From assembly GCA_016213985.1 (NCBI GenBank), contig JACRPJ010000036.1, positions 1 to 5,473 of the forward strand: 5,473 bases of DNA, given 5' to 3'. Below, one piece after another: positions 4,653 to 5,473 of the stretch. The stretch comes from Candidatus Woesearchaeota archaeon (GTDB lineage: Archaea; Nanobdellota; Nanobdellia; Woesearchaeales; GW2011-AR9). The notes beneath the pieces are model-generated. The model saw only the letters and a list, made by a program, of their open reading frames with translations, did not search any database and had not been told where the DNA came from. The stretch's first letter is position 1; the number at the start of each line of letters is the position of its first letter. The translations under genes were made by a program, and so were the position numbers.

Positions 4653-5105
4653 ATGATAAACAAAAAATACCTCGCAGCAAAAATCCTCAAGATTTCACCA
4701 CACAAAGTAAAGTTTGCTGATAATGCTCTAGAAGATATTGAAAAAGCACTAACCCGATCGGATATACGCGGGCTTATAGCTATGAATAAGATTACCAAGA
4801 AGAGGGTTAATGAGCATTCCCGAGCACGAGCGAGAAAAAACGCTACCCAGAAAAAGAAAGGAAAGAGAAAAGGAAAAGGCAGCCGAAAGGGCAACCAGTT
4901 TTCGATCATAAGCAGAAAAGATAGATGGATCAGCAGAGTTAGGATCCAAAGAAAGTTCCTAAAACAACTGCGAGACAAGAAGCTAATCTCAAGCACGAAT
5001 TATCAACTGGTTTACAATAAGATTAAAAGTGGATTTTTTAGAAATAAGAGACACATTAAATTGTACTTAAATGAATACAATCTGCTAGAAAAGAAAAACA
5101 ACTAG
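4653..5105 (+). CDS. rpl19e: Large subunit ribosomal protein eL19 (L19e)
   Basis: eL19 lies on the large subunit and forms an intersubunit bridge with its C-terminal helix in archaeal and eukaryotic ribosomes. The 150-residue product begins YLAAKILKISPHKVKFADNALEDIEKALTRSDIRGLI (6-42), where the SDIRGLI turn is a family hallmark. HSRARARK (55-62) and the Lys/Gly-rich GKRKGKGSRKG (70-80) follow, then DRWISRVRIQRKFLKQLRDKKLIS and YNKIKSGFFRNKRHIKLYLNEYNLL. Length is normal. It starts 3 nt after the eL32 stop and ends with TAG, the only amber stop among the intact genes here, one base before the uL18 ATG. This close spacing indicates that TAG does act as a stop in this organism. Confidence 0.97.
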   Translation: MINKKYLAAKILKISPHKVKFADNALEDIEKALTRSDIRGLIAMNKITKKRVNEHSRARARKNATQKKKGKRKGKGSRKGNQFSIISRKDRWISRVRIQRKFLKQLRDKKLISSTNYQLVYNKIKSGFFRNKRHIKLYLNEYNLLEKKNN

Positions 5106-5106
5106 A

Positions 5107-5473
5107 ATGGCAAACAGAAAACCACGAACAGTATTTTACCGGAGAAAAAGGGAACAAAAAACCAATTATCCTGACCGGTTAAAGCTACTGCTCTCAAAAA
5201 AAATAAGATTGGTGATTAGATTTACCAATAAAAAAATCATTTCCCAGTTGATTGAGTTTGATACCAAAGGAGACAAAGTCTTGCTAGCGGTAGATTCATT
5301 CCAGCTGAAAAAATTTGGCTGGAATTACTCTTATAAAAATTTTCCCGCTGCTTATTTGATCGGAGTACTTATGGCAAAAACGGCAGTCAAGAAAGGGTAT
5401 CAAGAAGCTATACTGGATACCGGATTGAAGTCACCGCTAAAGAAAAGTAAGATTTATGCTTTCCTGAAAGGAG
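5107..5473 (+). CDS. rpl18: Large subunit ribosomal protein uL18, 3' end beyond window
   Basis: uL18 binds 5S rRNA with uL5 in the central protuberance. The first 122 residues are present. They begin MANRKPRTVFYRRKREQKTNYPDRLKLLLSKKIRLVIRFTNKKIISQLIEF, the archaeal pattern of basic N-terminus, YRRRRE.KT.Y..RLKLL and LV.R.TN..I.Q. They continue with DTKGDKVLLAVDS, KKFGWNYSYKNFPAAYLIGVLMA (68-90) and EAILDTGLKSPLKKSKIYAFLKG (100-122). Archaeal L18 proteins run further, so the C-terminal part lies outside. The ATG is one base after the eL19 stop, without a clear ribosome binding site, implying translation coupled to eL19. uS5 would be the expected next gene. Confidence 0.96.
   Translation, partial: MANRKPRTVFYRRKREQKTNYPDRLKLLLSKKIRLVIRFTNKKIISQLIEFDTKGDKVLLAVDSFQLKKFGWNYSYKNFPAAYLIGVLMAKTAVKKGYQEAILDTGLKSPLKKSKIYAFLKG

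Noticed and set aside
4022..4996. Long open frame of 324 codons on the - strand opposite eL32 and eL19
   Set aside because: It is antisense to two certain ribosomal genes and its product is nearly all Phe, Ser and Leu, the mirror of Lys/Glu-rich coding. No family features are visible.

Overview
This window is a stretch of an archaeal ribosomal-protein cluster (the S10/spc-type super-operon). Every real gene is on the + strand. The order is Rpp29 (RNase P protein, 5' end damaged) - uS17 - uL14 - uL24 - eS4 - uL5 - uS14 - uS8 - uL6 - eL32 - eL19 - uL18 (cut by the right edge). Interleaved eS4, eL32 and eL19, plus Rpp29 directly before uS17, are characteristic of Archaea and absent from bacterial spc operons. 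The DNA is A-rich on the coding strand. Several proteins read like DPANN-type archaea (Woesearchaeota/Pacearchaeota-like), for example uL5 with RIPGWGLRPG and the long [12 protein letters not shown] N-terminus of uS14. That lineage guess is from memory of family sequences and is tentative.

Layout. Positions 1-286 hold an Rpp29 reading frame that has an in-frame TAG at 47-49 and no standard start codon after it. Before the TAG, the same frame reads as a short P-loop-like peptide of unclear origin. Positions 303-2813 carry uS17, uL14, uL24, eS4 and uL5, tightly packed. The uL24 stop overlaps the eS4 start (ATGA), and only a 46-nt spacer between uL14 and uL24 breaks the packing. Positions 2816-3006 carry uS14, which is split between two frames and needs a -1 shift near 2881-2887. 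uS8 follows from a clear ribosome binding site. The 64-nt uS8-uL6 spacer (3414-3477) is the only substantial non-coding DNA. It contains two tandem perfect-stem inverted repeats and TATA-like sequences right before the uL6 start. uL6, eL32 (with a long Lys/Glu tail and a run of 15 A), eL19 and uL18 complete the window. No gene-free stretch exceeds 300 bases. I see no tRNA, rRNA, CRISPR or insertion sequence, and no stretch that looks like a terminator at an operon end.

The genes work together in making the two ribosomal subunits (S17, S4e, S14, S8 in the small; L14, L24, L5, L6, L32e, L19e, L18 in the large). Rpp29 belongs to the tRNA-processing enzyme RNase P and is commonly co-transcribed with them in Archaea. 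I do not see a new biological system here. The points worth checking are the split uS14, the interrupted Rpp29 start, the double hairpin before uL6, and the low-complexity tails.
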